6,364 nucleotides of DNA from Bacillota bacterium. GTDB lineage: Bacteria > Bacillota > Clostridia > Lachnospirales > Bianqueaceae. A program made the translations under genes and the position numbers. Of the stretch, positions 1 through 6,073 are shown one piece after another. The notes under the pieces are model-generated. The model ran no database searches and had not been told where the DNA came from. It worked only from the letters and a program-made list of their open reading frames with translations. Every line of letters begins with the position of its first letter. Position 1 is the first letter of the stretch. The stretch is taken from the NCBI GenBank assembly GCA_017467985.1, contig JAFUJY010000177.1, positions 1-6,364 on the forward strand, in the 5' to 3' direction.

Positions 1-403
1 GGTGTTTGATTCGCAGCAAATCCATCAACATACTCATGGATAACTCTGATTTCGATGAAACAAAATCCCCGTGGGGTGTATAAATTGTATGCTGCTCAGG
101 ATAAGGTTTAGTTGTAACCATATACTCTGCCAGTACTCGACGACGCTCCTCCTCCAAGTAATTGCGGATTATACCATATGTCTTTTTATCATTACTTTTC
201 AGAGCTTCTAATTGAGGCATCAAAAGATTTTCCAATTCTTTTGCACGCATGATCTTCTTTTGCAGAATAAAATTATCTGTCACATCATTCCATCGTTTAT
301 CCCCATGATCATAGTATTGATATGCTACACTATTACCCCGCTTAATCAAACTACCTGTAGGAATCGTTGCCAGTTCCGCTACCCATTCTCTAATCCTTTC
401 TAT
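1..403 (-). CDS. Partial hypothetical protein, possibly N-terminal part of a PD-(D/E)XK-like nuclease family; ATA at the expected start
   Basis: A reading frame open for 134 codons runs from 403 to the left edge, so the C-terminus is missing. It begins IERIREWVAELATIPTGSL and is rich in charged residues, with a helical Lys/Glu-rich middle (about residues 48-95) and HGDFVSSKSE at 111-120. A promoter and an AGGAGG site sit directly in front, and the site is 8 nt from an ATA codon (403-401). There is no ATG, GTG or TTG at the proper distance. The first in-frame TTG is codon 19 and the first ATG is codon 52. From memory, Lachnospiraceae have uncharacterised proteins with an N-terminal 'LP.G.i..k..rgk.YyY' region, then a '(V)RSKSE' segment and a downstream PD-(D/E)XK-like core. 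This fragment resembles that pattern, but the core would lie outside the window, so the function is only a guess. It looks more AT-rich than the two large genes. It is either a gene with a rare start codon or one whose start has mutated. Confidence 0.6.
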   Translation of the reverse strand, partial: MERIREWVAELATIPTGSLIKRGNSVAYQYYDHGDKRWNDVTDNFILQKKIMRAKELENLLMPQLEALKSNDKKTYGIIRNYLEEERRRVLAEYMVTTKPYPEQHTIYTPHGDFVSSKSELSMSMLMDLLRIKH

Positions 404-410
404 ATAAATC

Positions 411-417
411 ACCTCCT
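411..417 (-). promoter_or_regulatory. Strong Shine-Dalgarno before an ATA codon
   Basis: The minus strand reads AGGAGGT here. The AGGAGG core (417-412) is followed by 8 nt and then ATA at 403-401, an ideal spacing for initiation. The only ATG nearby (minus strand, 384-382) is out of frame and meets a stop after 11 codons. The site therefore points to the ATA-led frame as the intended product. Confidence 0.7.
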
Positions 418-426
418 AGATTATTT

Positions 427-455
427 ATTTTACTCTAAATTGTCAGAAAAATCAA
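427..455 (-). promoter_or_regulatory. Sigma-A-type promoter for the left-hand partial gene
   Basis: On the minus strand, TTGATT (455-450) and TAAAAT (432-427) are separated by exactly 17 bp. Transcription would start near 420, leaving a leader of under 20 nt that contains the AGGAGG site. The gene can thus be expressed independently of the upstream mannosidase. Confidence 0.6.
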
Positions 456-464
456 GACATATTT

Positions 465-495
465 TAATGGGGCCGATCATAACACGGCCCCATTA
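465..495. terminator. Perfect 11-bp inverted repeat after the mannosidase stop; possible terminator without a clear T-tract
   Basis: TAATGGGGCCG (465-475) is the exact reverse complement of CGGCCCCATTA (485-495), with a 9-nt loop. It begins 3 nt after the mannosidase stop codon, where a terminator is expected. However, the minus-strand sequence right after the stem is AAAATATG rather than a T-run, and the plus-strand side has no T-run either. It may be a weak or Rho-assisted terminator, or a 3'-end-stabilising hairpin. Confidence 0.5.
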
Positions 496-498
496 CTC

Positions 499-3400
499 TC
501 ACACAATCCGGATCGTCACAATCTCAAAGTTCTTCACCGGTACATTAATGTATCCATCTTCGGTGCAATCCAGTTCTCCAATCACGTTCTCCAGCAGGTC
601 GCACAGATATGCTTTCTTGAAGGGGAACTGGGGGATAATGGAAGCTGTATCTCGACTGTCCCGGGCATCATACATACGCATGATGATACCGTTGCCGTCG
701 TCGGCGGGTTTCACTGTATCCACCACAATATTGTCACCGGTCTTCACGAATAAGAATCCACTTTCTCCACGCTCGCCATGCTGACGTCCGATCTCACGAG
801 TATAGACCGGAACATTCAGACTGTAAGCTTCACGTACGGTGCCGCCCCAATCTGCATCACAGCCATAATCACCATCATGAACCATGATCGCATAAGTAAA
901 TTCATGATGTCCCTTATCCGCCTGAGGATTAGGGTAGGTTCCGCACTTCAGCAGCGTCAGCTTCAAAGTACTGCCCTCGGCGTTGTAACCGTACTTGCAG
1001 TCATTCATCAGGCTGACACCAAAACCGTGTTCTGACATAGAAGCCCATTTATGACCACACACTTCAAACTTCGCCTGATCCCAACTGGTGTTTCCATGGT
1101 TGGGGCGCTCCACATTACCAAACTGGGTCTCATAGGTCACCTTGTTGGTATGGATATCCAGCGGGAATGCAGCCTTCACCAGCATATGCTCCTCATTCCA
1201 GTCGATCTCCGTTTCAAAATCGATACGTTCGGAACAAGTATAGAGCCAAATCTTCTGACGAATGGTCGATGACAGGAAGGTCTTCTCTACCTGCCAACCG
1301 GCACGCATACCGTCCTGGATAGGAGTAATCTTAGCGGGGCCATCCAACACCTGCATCTTCTGCTTGTAATAATTGGTGATCTCCCAGTTGTCATATTCTC
1401 TGGGGAAATCTTCGAAGATCTGGATCTCATTGCCCACACAACCAGCCTTCAGCACATCTCGTCTGCTAACCTTATCAAACAGACGACTGATCTGGCCTGC
1501 TTCATTCAGTTCTACATAATAAAAATCATTTTGTGCGCACAGTCCATCCACTTCCACACCGGACAAATCTTCTTCGCTGGGATGAAATACCGTCCAGCTC
1601 ATGGGGGACATGCCCACCTCCCGCATTCCAAAGGGCGTGGGAACCTGAGCAATACGATTGATACCCAAGGGGTTATAGACAAAGGTACCGCCATAAGTAT
1701 TCAGTTGGGCAATCAGCTTGTCCATCTTTTCTTCCCGAATCTCATTTGCAATCTCCATTACCCGAGCATATTCTTTGTCGGAGTCTTCGTATACTTCAAA
1801 GATGGAGGAGCCGGGGATGATATCATGGAACTGGTTACGCAGCACGATCTCCCAGGCCTGATACAATTCTTTATCACAGGCCTCTCCGCCAAAGAGCACC
1901 TTATCCAGAGCACACAGCCCTTCTGCTCCCTGCAGAGCAAATTCGCACTTGCGATTGTTGCGCTTATTCTTGGCCATGGAGGTGTAGGTTCCCCGGTGGA
2001 ATTCCAGATACAACTCACCCACCCAACGGGGGATCCGCTTGAGTTCCTGGGCATTCTTCAGGAAATTTTCCCGGGTCTCATTTAACCATGTACCGGAATT
2101 GCTCATGCGCGCCTTGGGCAGGCCCGGCAATCCATACTGCAGACGACGATAACGCTCCAGCATTTCCCGGGTGGGACCGCCGCCGCCATCACCATAACCA
2201 AAGGTTACCACGGCCTGATCATTATACTGCTTCTGCTGATAACGTTGCCAGGCACCCATCACCATGGACGGGGTGATGTCACCCACATAGGTGGTAAAAT
2301 TGGTCATGTCATGATTGGGCTGGGCATTCTGCGCCGTAATAAAGTTGGTGAAAATCTCGGTGCCATCCAGACCCTCCCACATAAAGGTATCATAGGGCAG
2401 CGTATTCATTTCATTCCAGCTAATCTTGGAGGTAACAAAATTATCCACCCCACATTTTTTCAAGATCTGAGGCAGTGCCGCACTGTAGCCGAATACATCC
2501 GGCAGCCACAGAGTCTTGCTGTCCACGTTAAATTCTTCTTTCATAAAGCGCTTACCGTGCAGAATCTGACGGACCATACTTTCACCGCTAATCAAGTTAC
2601 AGTCGGCTTCCAGCCACATGGCCCCTTCCACTTCCCAACGTCCTTCGGCGATCAGCTTTTTGATTTCATCATATAGCTCAGGATCTTCTTCCTTCACATA
2701 CTGATACAGCTGGGGCTGAGAAGACATGAAAATATATTCAGGATAACGGCGCATCAACTCCACCACAGTGGCAAAGCTGCGCTGACTCTTTTCTACCGTC
2801 TGGGCCAGGGTCCACAACCATGCCACATCAATGTGGGTGTGACCAATACAGTTGACAATGGCATCACTGTCACCACACAGCTTGTCATAGAATTCAGTCT
2901 GCATATAGTCGCTGGCAGCGGTCAAGCCATTATAGAATGCCTCAGAATACTCCGGCCACATGACCAGACGATTGGCAGCCTGCTCCAAACACTTCATGGT
3001 TTTCACATAATCGCTGGTATTAGGATGCAGCAGCTTGGTGGCCTCCAACGGTACGGTCAGGTCATAATAGGTCTTCTCGATACGGTCATCCACATACACC
3101 AGTGTGGGGAAAAAGTCAATGGGAATGTCAATCATCCCCACGTAGAAGTACACATACATGTCAATGTCCGTATCCGGCTCCAGCACCATCATCTCATGAT
3201 TGATGTCCAGCCCCTGCACAGTGCGGCCATTCACATACACCAGCCCCTGGGGATTGCGGGCATCCCAATCGCCGTCACGACCGGTCACCAGACGAAAATA
3301 TAATGTCTTTCCTTCTGCCGCTGCCGGTGAATGAAACTGCATGTGGAACCAGAAGTGCTGATCCACTCCCTGCAGACGGTTTCCGGGTACAAAAGGCTGC

Positions 3401-3540
3401 CAGCCCTCTTCGGGCGGCTTCACACCGGATTTATAATCGGCGGGAACATATTCCACCGTACCCAAATCTCCTGCATTACTCATACTTAAACTTTTTAATT
3501 TCTTACATAAAATATCAACTTTCTCATAAAGGAACTCCAT
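499..3540 (-). CDS. Glycoside hydrolase family 38 alpha-mannosidase
   Basis: This 1013-aa protein hydrolyses terminal alpha-D-mannosyl residues by the zinc-dependent retaining mechanism of GH38. Visible signatures in order: an N-terminal beta-rich region (about 1-160); the zinc-site motif GHTHIDVAWLW (H236 and D238 as ligands); GRWEVEGAMWLEADCNL (300-316); WLPDVFGYSAALPQI with D348 as likely nucleophile and zinc ligand; FGYGDGGGGP (447-456); and RNQFHDIIPGSS with H572 as likely fourth zinc ligand. The middle helical domain and the C-terminal beta-sandwich region (about 615-1013) complete the family's usual length. No signal peptide or membrane segment is visible, so it should be cytoplasmic and act on imported oligosaccharides or mannosides. 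AGGAGG lies 7 nt before ATG, supporting this start over Met20. It has its own promoter. No transporter, regulator or other glycan gene is in view, so its substrate (alpha-1,2, 1,3 or 1,6 linkage; host N-glycan or yeast mannan) cannot be read from context. The family call is secure; the linkage specificity is unknown. Confidence 0.96.
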   Translation of the reverse strand: MEFLYEKVDILCKKLKSLSMSNAGDLGTVEYVPADYKSGVKPPEEGWQPFVPGNRLQGVDQHFWFHMQFHSPAAAEGKTLYFRLVTGRDGDWDARNPQGLVYVNGRTVQGLDINHEMMVLEPDTDIDMYVYFYVGMIDIPIDFFPTLVYVDDRIEKTYYDLTVPLEATKLLHPNTSDYVKTMKCLEQAANRLVMWPEYSEAFYNGLTAASDYMQTEFYDKLCGDSDAIVNCIGHTHIDVAWLWTLAQTVEKSQRSFATVVELMRRYPEYIFMSSQPQLYQYVKEEDPELYDEIKKLIAEGRWEVEGAMWLEADCNLISGESMVRQILHGKRFMKEEFNVDSKTLWLPDVFGYSAALPQILKKCGVDNFVTSKISWNEMNTLPYDTFMWEGLDGTEIFTNFITAQNAQPNHDMTNFTTYVGDITPSMVMGAWQRYQQKQYNDQAVVTFGYGDGGGGPTREMLERYRRLQYGLPGLPKARMSNSGTWLNETRENFLKNAQELKRIPRWVGELYLEFHRGTYTSMAKNKRNNRKCEFALQGAEGLCALDKVLFGGEACDKELYQAWEIVLRNQFHDIIPGSSIFEVYEDSDKEYARVMEIANEIREEKMDKLIAQLNTYGGTFVYNPLGINRIAQVPTPFGMREVGMSPMSWTVFHPSEEDLSGVEVDGLCAQNDFYYVELNEAGQISRLFDKVSRRDVLKAGCVGNEIQIFEDFPREYDNWEITNYYKQKMQVLDGPAKITPIQDGMRAGWQVEKTFLSSTIRQKIWLYTCSERIDFETEIDWNEEHMLVKAAFPLDIHTNKVTYETQFGNVERPNHGNTSWDQAKFEVCGHKWASMSEHGFGVSLMNDCKYGYNAEGSTLKLTLLKCGTYPNPQADKGHHEFTYAIMVHDGDYGCDADWGGTVREAYSLNVPVYTREIGRQHGERGESGFLFVKTGDNIVVDTVKPADDGNGIIMRMYDARDSRDTASIIPQFPFKKAYLCDLLENVIGELDCTEDGYINVPVKNFEIVTIRIV

Positions 3541-3574
3541 AACAGCACCTCCTAAAGTATAAAAGATTATCCTT

Positions 3575-3603
3575 AGTATAAATGATATTTATAATTTTTG
3601 CAA
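3575..3603 (-). promoter_or_regulatory. Near-consensus sigma-A promoter of the mannosidase gene
   Basis: On the minus strand, TTGCAA (3603-3598) and TATACT (3580-3575) are separated by exactly 17 bp, and the -35 hexamer starts immediately after the spoIIE stop codon. The expected start of transcription is near 3568, giving a leader of roughly 28 nt with TAGGAGGTG before the ATG. A second TATACT (3561-3556) has no matching -35. No operator such as a cre site or a long inverted repeat is evident in the 63-bp gap, and no terminator separates it from spoIIE. Confidence 0.7.
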
Positions 3604-5928
3604 CTAAATTTGATCAATTTTCATGGCAATAATGGTCATGTCATCCTCATTCTCTTCACTCTTTACTGTATCGAAAATTCGCTGGGCCATGCCTTGACTA
3701 TTACAGTTTCCTTCTTGCAGCATGACACTGCGAATTTTTCTCTCCACCGCCTCACTGCCGCAGCTTTGATCAAATACTCCGTCCGAAGCCAACACAATCC
3801 AGTCCCCTTCACCCACCTGGTCCTGAAATGCCTCCCACTCCGCTTTTTCCACAATGCCCACAGGAACATTGTCTGAACGATAAATCTGGATTCTCCCCTG
3901 TCGTTTTAAGATGGTTGCGGCGCTTCCCGCCTTTGCAATATGCACACTTCCTGAATACAGGTTCAGAACCACCATGTCAATCGTGGAAAAATGTTCGCCA
4001 TCTCCGCAAAGTAACAGCATAGAATTCAATAGACGGATGGCCTCAGCTTCTTCTGCTCCCGCATTCAAAAGCAACCGCAGCAAATGCAGTGCCCGTTCGC
4101 TTTCACCGCCGGCCCGACAGCCAATGCCCATCCCATCACTGATGGCCGCCACATACCGTCCACCCGGCAGTCTCCCCATCCAGGTGCTATCCCCATTGAT
4201 CCGTTCTTTACCTTTACAAACCATGCTTCCTTCCACTCGCAGTCTGCAGACCTCTTCCATCTTCCAGTCCCACAAGCCCTGTTTTATCATGCGGGTATCC
4301 GTCACCTGCACCGGAATCCCCAATAACGAACTGATTCTCGCCTCTAATTGATTTTTCAGTTTTTGGCTGTGCCCAGTATTGACCTGGACATTCAATGTAT
4401 ATCTGTCTGTTTTTAGATCTTTTAGGACTTGGGTGCGCTGTACCGGTACATTGGCCCGTCCCAATTCTTCCTGCAGGCGGGTACTCAGGTTCTGGTCCAG
4501 TTCTAATTGAGCACACAAATAATTGCGCATGTTCTGGAGCATGTCCGCCATGCTGTGCATCTGTTCTGCACTAATCATAGCACTGCGCCGCATCCTGTTT
4601 TCCCAGCTGAGATTCAGCCGATATAACTCATAATGCCGATTGGTCCGTTTGATAAATTCGTCACTGTTGCGGCAGCGATTCAAAAAATACAAAGGGATAT
4701 CCTTCTTCTCAATGATTCCTTTGCTGCGCCCTGCTTCCATAATGGCGGCAATGGTTTCATAAGTCTCGCTGAAACTTCCGCCCCAACAAACGGAATGAAA
4801 ATGACAGCCGTCACATACCCGCTGGGACAGATCTTCAATGATCCTGCTTGTATCCAGGCTGTTCAGACTTTTTTCCCGGTTACATTCCCGCAAAAGATCC
4901 CCCATTTCTTCCATGGACGCCGCACTCCTTGAAAGCATGCGATTCACATGCTGCTGCATGGTGCGGACTGCCCCCGCACCGGATGCTTCCTGCAAGGGCG
5001 TCGCCCAAATATAGCGTTCGTACCATTTTTCGGGGAGGATGATAAATGCCAGTCCTGCGGATAAAAGCATCACCATCTCCCATAAGATCACCTGCCCCTG
5101 ATACAATAACAGAAGCATCATACCTCCCACTGTGGCTCCCAACGCTGCCGCGCCCTTGCTTAATTCCCGGAAAAAACAGCACAAAATAGCCACCACGGCA
5201 CACAAAATCATAAAACTTTCGCTGGATACGTTCATCATGCGCAGGACTGCCGCCGCCGGAAGCCCAACCAACAGGGCATAGGATAGACCTCGCCCATAGG
5301 CACAAATCATTACGCAAAAAAGTAATGCCCCTTTCCAAACTTCGTCCCAAGGAATCACTGCCAGAAATGTTCCTAAACAAATGGAAACTGCCGCCACCCC
5401 TTCTTCTTCTGACATTAACAGTCCACTGGTCTTTCGCTGCCATAAAGCATCTGCGCCCATTTGATACAGCATACTCCATATCAATAATAGCACCGTCTCT
5501 AGGATAACAACCACAAACTGATACCCAATGTCAAAAAACAGGGCTGCCAACAAGGCAGCTACAGGCAGCGCAGCCGCATATAATATATTCCTTCCCATAA
5601 CGGTGACCGAAATATTTTTATAATGCAGCACCTCCTCGATCCCGCCCATAAGAAGTATCAGTAAAATATATTTCGGGGCAGAAATCTCTGGGTAAATGCT
5701 CAGTATTCCTGCTATGCACATGACCAGGCAGATCCTTCCCCGCCTTTGGCGGCGCATCATTAAGCATAGATATGCCGGTCCTAAAATGTATAGATTTAAG
5801 AATATTGGAATCCTTGCTAAAAACAATGCGGGTATACACCATATTATGTCCGTCACCCATTCAGGCAGGACCCACGCTTTTATTTTTCTTTCCGATACGG
5901 CCTTTGTCAGCCAATTTAGTCTCTCCAT
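3604..5928 (-). CDS. spoIIE: Stage II sporulation protein E, SpoIIE (membrane-bound PP2C-type serine phosphatase)
   Basis: In the family, SpoIIE dephosphorylates the anti-anti-sigma factor SpoIIAA, which frees sigma F in the forespore, and it interacts with FtsZ at the asymmetric septum. This 774-aa protein, slightly shorter than the 827-aa Bacillus subtilis one, has the expected order. Multiple hydrophobic membrane segments lie between about residues 25 and 300. A central soluble region (about 305-570) carries a conserved VCDGCHFHSVCW cluster (C372, C375, C381, W382). The C-terminal PP2C/SpoIIE domain (about 585-774) has AAISDGMGIG (D598), FSTIDMVVLNL (D651), WIVLASDGVFD (D716) and EDDMTIIAMKID (D762/D763), the metal-binding acidic residues of the fold. 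All are intact, so the enzyme should be active. The start is set by GGGAGG 6 nt before ATG. The promoter upstream has the unusual spacing of Spo0A-activated genes. In many Clostridia tilS and hpt follow spoIIE; here a mannosidase does. Confidence 0.97.
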   Translation of the reverse strand: MERLNWLTKAVSERKIKAWVLPEWVTDIIWCIPALFLARIPIFLNLYILGPAYLCLMMRRQRRGRICLVMCIAGILSIYPEISAPKYILLILLMGGIEEVLHYKNISVTVMGRNILYAAALPVAALLAALFFDIGYQFVVVILETVLLLIWSMLYQMGADALWQRKTSGLLMSEEEGVAAVSICLGTFLAVIPWDEVWKGALLFCVMICAYGRGLSYALLVGLPAAAVLRMMNVSSESFMILCAVVAILCCFFRELSKGAAALGATVGGMMLLLLYQGQVILWEMVMLLSAGLAFIILPEKWYERYIWATPLQEASGAGAVRTMQQHVNRMLSRSAASMEEMGDLLRECNREKSLNSLDTSRIIEDLSQRVCDGCHFHSVCWGGSFSETYETIAAIMEAGRSKGIIEKKDIPLYFLNRCRNSDEFIKRTNRHYELYRLNLSWENRMRRSAMISAEQMHSMADMLQNMRNYLCAQLELDQNLSTRLQEELGRANVPVQRTQVLKDLKTDRYTLNVQVNTGHSQKLKNQLEARISSLLGIPVQVTDTRMIKQGLWDWKMEEVCRLRVEGSMVCKGKERINGDSTWMGRLPGGRYVAAISDGMGIGCRAGGESERALHLLRLLLNAGAEEAEAIRLLNSMLLLCGDGEHFSTIDMVVLNLYSGSVHIAKAGSAATILKRQGRIQIYRSDNVPVGIVEKAEWEAFQDQVGEGDWIVLASDGVFDQSCGSEAVERKIRSVMLQEGNCNSQGMAQRIFDTVKSEENEDDMTIIAMKIDQI

Positions 5929-5957
5929 AGGATACCTCCCCCATTTTTCTCAGGTTT

Positions 5958-5990
5958 ATTATAAGGGATGTATCCCGTAAAAACTGTCAA
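5958..5990 (-). promoter_or_regulatory. spoIIE promoter with 21-bp spacing, Spo0A-dependent sigma-A type
   Basis: On the minus strand a consensus -35 TTGACA (5990-5985) and a consensus -10 TATAAT (5963-5958) are 21 bp apart instead of 17. In B. subtilis the Spo0A-activated sigma-A promoters of spoIIE and spoIIG have the same stretched spacing, and Spo0A~P bound near the -35 compensates. The likely start is near 5951, leaving a leader of about 22 nt with GGGAGGT before the ATG. The hexamers are seen directly; control by Spo0A is inferred from architecture and gene identity. Confidence 0.8.
5965..5976. repeat. Small inverted repeat in the spoIIE promoter spacer
   Basis: GGGATGTATCCC consists of 5-bp arms around 2 nt and lies entirely between the -35 and -10. 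It could be an operator half-site pair or chance; no known regulator is recognised. Confidence 0.35.
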
Positions 5991-5991
5991 A
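5985..5991 (+). promoter_or_regulatory. Spo0A-box-like heptamer overlapping the spoIIE -35
   Basis: TGTCAAA on the plus strand (TTTGACA on the minus) differs by one base from the 0A box TGTCGAA and overlaps the -35 hexamer, as in Spo0A-activated promoters of Bacillus. Confidence 0.55.
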
Positions 5992-6016
5992 ATCTGGAAG
6001 GGAAAGGGTAAAATTT

Positions 6017-6023
6017 TTTGACA
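6017..6023 (-). promoter_or_regulatory. Upstream Spo0A-box-like heptamer, inverted
   Basis: TGTCAAA on the minus strand, again one base from TGTCGAA. It is 32 bp centre to centre from the box at the -35 (about three helical turns) and in opposite orientation. A single heptamer could occur by chance; the pair with helical phasing in front of spoIIE makes function plausible. Confidence 0.45.
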
Positions 6024-6073
6024 TAGTTTGCTGTTTTCTACGGGGGATTGGGGTCAGCTTTCGGTTGATTATT
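6024..6073. other. Non-coding spacer between the repeat array and the spoIIE control region
   Basis: This 50-bp stretch holds a G-rich segment (about 6041-6054) but no gene, clear promoter or recognisable degenerate repeat unit. With the array and promoter, the whole span from 5929 to the right edge is non-coding. Confidence 0.6.

Noticed and set aside
351..384. ATG-led minus-strand frame close to the AGGAGG site of the left gene
   Set aside because: The ATG at 384-382 is out of frame with the long open frame, lies 27 nt from the site, and meets a stop codon after 11 codons.
212..784. 190-codon plus-strand open frame covering the left gene's start, the hairpin and the mannosidase 3' end
   Set aside because: It crosses a promoter, a hairpin and two minus-strand coding ends, has no plausible Shine-Dalgarno, and its composition looks like antisense translation.
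1531..2085. Plus-strand open frames of up to 190 codons opposite the mannosidase and spoIIE
   Set aside because: They lie antisense within strong minus-strand genes, lack ribosome binding sites and recognisable domains, and are expected shadows of the coding strand.
4880..5479. 199-codon minus-strand open frame inside spoIIE
   Set aside because: It is an alternative frame of the spoIIE membrane region; the spoIIE frame itself is continuous and carries the family signatures.
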